Source of the DNA: Panagrolaimus kolymaensis
Lineage: Eukaryota; Nematoda; Chromadorea; Rhabditida; Panagrolaimidae
Reading direction: 5' to 3'
Length of the DNA: 64,000 bases
Assembly (NCBI GenBank): GCA_028622995.1
Contig: JAJQJQ010000017.1
Span: 124,001 to 188,000 of the forward strand
The position numbers were made by a program, and so were the translations under genes. Shown here piece after piece: positions 61,876 through 64,000 of this stretch. Every line of letters begins with the position of its first letter. Position 1 is the first letter of the stretch. Below the pieces are notes generated by a model. That model worked only from the letters and a program-made list of their open reading frames with translations, did no database searches and was not told where the DNA came from.

Positions 61876-63769
61876 ATGTATGCTCCTCCTGCAATTGATG
61901 AAGATATCAAAGATGTTCAACTTGTTTCAAACTCGCTAATTCCAACACAAGTTATACAAAGTAGCGTCATTACGTAAGTTACTTGAACCAAAAAACCTTT
62001 CACGATTGCATAACCATGTATTATTATTATATATTACTTTTTCTGGTTTTAGTTCTGCTCCAGCTCCACCTTCATCTGCCAAACGTGGAAGAAAAAGAAA
62101 ACAAAAAGATATAACAGCTGATGAACCTATCAAAGAAACAAATCCAAGGCGAAAATCAACTGCTTCAACACCAAGATCTTCTACAAAAGCTGTATGTTAT
62201 CAGTATAACTAATTCTATGCATTATAACTTTGTCATTTTTAGTTAAATCCTCCAACTCATGTAAACCCTCCATCATCATCTCAAAAAGCTTATCAATCAA
62301 GCGGATCTCGTTCCAATTTACAATCTGAAATAATGAAAATTACACCACGACCGCTCAATCAACCTCAAATGATATCAACGGTAAAGCTAGTGAAATCAGA
62401 ATTCTATGAATCGATTCCAAATAAGCTACCTTTACATGTACCTGAGATTCCAATCAACGAACAAATCAAATGGCCTGATGTTTCCGTTTTATCAAAAGCT
62501 GATAAAGAGTTATTCAAAATTTGGAATGTTGAAGATGATTATCTGCTTGTTACATCATATTCATACGTATGTCATTTTTAATAGTTAAATTAATGTAAAA
62601 TATGCGTTTTTAGCTTGAAAATGTTAAAACCATGTTCTGCGAATGCGAGTTTTCTCAATTATTTTATTCCTTTGAGATTGAAGAAAGATTGCATTTTTAT
62701 TATAATGATCCCATTCGAGGTGATTTGATGCGACAACGGATAAATCAAATGGATTCTCAAACAAGAATGAAACTCAATTCTAAGATCCCGTTTAGTGAAG
62801 AAGCATTAGCAGCATTATGTAATATCCCTTCGTATGATGATCTCAACGTAAGCTACTTTGTTGATCTATTGTTATGTGAACAACTATTATTTGGGTATAC
62901 AAGAACACCGGAGGAGTTGAAAGCTAAATGGGAAATTCTACGAAATCAAAACAAACTGAAAGATCAACAAGATGATTATGAGAAAAAGGTAAGTATGATT
63001 ACTCTTTTGTCACATTGTACCTTATTTTTTTTAGGATGAAAGCAAAGATGATCATCTCTCCACATTCTCCAAAGATTTTCCTCAAGTATGTTTTGCACTT
63101 TCATACATGTTTTAATACTACCATTTTAGGCCGAAAGCTATGAAACCATTACTTCAAATTTGAATAAATTCTTTTCTACGGTAAGTTATCATACTTCATA
63201 CTTATAGTTAAGCTCGTCTCAATTTTAGGTTGATGAAAATGATGACGCTTTTCTCCCGAAATTTCATAAACATTTTGATGATCACAAGCTTGAATTCTCG
63301 CATCCTGATTTTGCTTTACCATATCCTGAAGGAATCAGTAGTGAAGATGATTGTCAACACATTGCTTCGTTAAGATACAATAATTTTGTGTACACTATCG
63401 AAATGCCATCAACGATTATTGGATGTTGCAATTCTTCTTTTGAACCTACTGTCGATCTAAAAGTTTTAGGTTTGTCTTTTTTTATTTGTTTGTTAACAAT
63501 CTTATGTTATTATTTTAGGTGAATCAGAGAGAATTGCTTCTAAACAAGCTGTTATTGAATATGACGAATCGAAACAATTTTACTTGAAGAATTTGGGAAA
63601 ATTTCCTCTTTTTGTAAATGGTACAATGGTAATTCCTGAAGGCAAAGAAATTCTTTTACCATCAAGATGTGTCATCAAGTTTGATAGAATAAGCATGGTC
63701 TTTCGGATTTCAAAACGCTCAATATCAAAGGTTGTACTCGATTGGAATTTAATTAAAATCTCGGAGTAG
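61876..63769 (+). CDS. mcrs-1: Microspherule protein 1 (MCRS1), N-terminal MCRS_N and C-terminal FHA domains
   Basis: Eight exons (61876-61973, 62053-62191, 62243-62566, 62614-62988, 63035-63085, 63130-63180, 63229-63469, 63519-63769) join in phase to 509 aa. After a basic, nuclear-localisation-like stretch (SAKRGRKRKQKD) comes the MCRS_N region: VEDDYLLVTSYSYLENVKTM, RLHFYYNDPIRGDLMRQRI and LNSKIPFSEEALAALCNI. The C-terminus is FHA-like: IASKQAVIEYDESKQFYLKN, GKFPLFVNGTMVIPEGK. MCRS1 is part of the NSL and INO80 chromatin complexes and binds spindle microtubule minus ends. The classical FHA Arg/Ser pair that holds phosphothreonine is only partly visible. Two 51-nt exons code for a variable acidic linker. 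The first ATG gives the usual acidic N-terminus. Confidence 0.85.
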
Positions 63770-63853
63770 TTAATGCTTTATTGTCATGTTGTAAATGTTG
63801 TTGTTTTATTAATGTTTTTATTATGTTTTTTGAATGCTTGTTCACAATTTTTA

Positions 63854-63859
63854 AATAAA
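63854..63859 (+). terminator. Poly(A) signal AATAAA of mcrs-1
   Basis: An AATAAA hexamer about 85 bp after the stop codon in T-rich 3' flank. The remaining bases to 64000 show no gene. Confidence 0.55.
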
Positions 63860-64000
63860 GCAAACAAAATTTTTTGAAAACATAAAACGATATTCGCTAG
63901 GCAGTGATTTTTTCGCATTTAAAAGAAGACGAAAATCTAATCTTTTTAAAAGGTGAATTTTTAAAAGAAATAATAATAATGAAACCGGAATTTATACCCG

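Overview
The window is AT-rich eukaryotic DNA, most likely from a nematode. The coding signs are short introns (mostly about 35-60 bp) with GT...TTTTAG/TTTCAG ends, a stand-alone MSP-domain protein, a LIN-59/ASH1-type SET-PHD-BAH protein and a nematode-style medium-chain alcohol dehydrogenase. Finer placement is a guess; nothing here fixes the species. Exon coordinates were worked out by hand from splice signals and reading-phase agreement. Each multi-exon span given below joins in frame, except the left-most gene, which carries an apparent frameshift.

Left end (1-4.4 kb): two tandem minus-strand paralogues code for signal-peptide-bearing ARM-repeat proteins that resemble importin-alpha without its basic IBB domain. 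The downstream copy is shorter and frameshifted. Between them sits a 209-bp MITE-like element with 12-bp terminal inverted repeats, a 6-bp TTGTTG target duplication, a perfect 32-bp palindrome and a G-quadruplex motif. Region 6.4-12.9 kb (minus) is a complete lin-59/ASH1 histone methyltransferase gene. It is followed by a roughly 14-kb gene-poor, simple-sequence-rich stretch (12.9-26.8 kb) with one higher-complexity island near 23.6 kb.

Middle (26.8-38 kb): a zinc alcohol dehydrogenase (+), an MSP-domain protein with a Lys/Glu/Asp tail (-), an orphan secreted protein (+) and a small membrane protein (+) precede a 20-exon Dopey/PAD-1 gene (minus, 33.6-43.1 kb). One Dopey intron contains a complete four-exon BAR-domain gene on the opposite strand.

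Right part (45-64 kb): a kappa-class glutathione transferase (-) diverges from a small unknown gene (+). Then come an orphan Ala/Pro/Lys/Glu-rich membrane-anchored protein (+), a likely decayed CHK-kinase-like fragment (+), a TNFAIP8/TIPE gene with two possible first exons (-), an 11-exon GRDP (DUF1399) gene with a Gly/Cys tail (-), mitochondrial ATP synthase alpha (-), and, diverging from it across 300 bp, MCRS1 (+).

There is no operon-like chain of functionally linked genes. Most are separate housekeeping genes. Dopey and the nested BAR protein could both act in membrane traffic, and LIN-59 and MCRS1 are both chromatin factors. The least explained items are the secreted ARM pair, the MITE, the nested gene and the orphan secreted/repetitive proteins.
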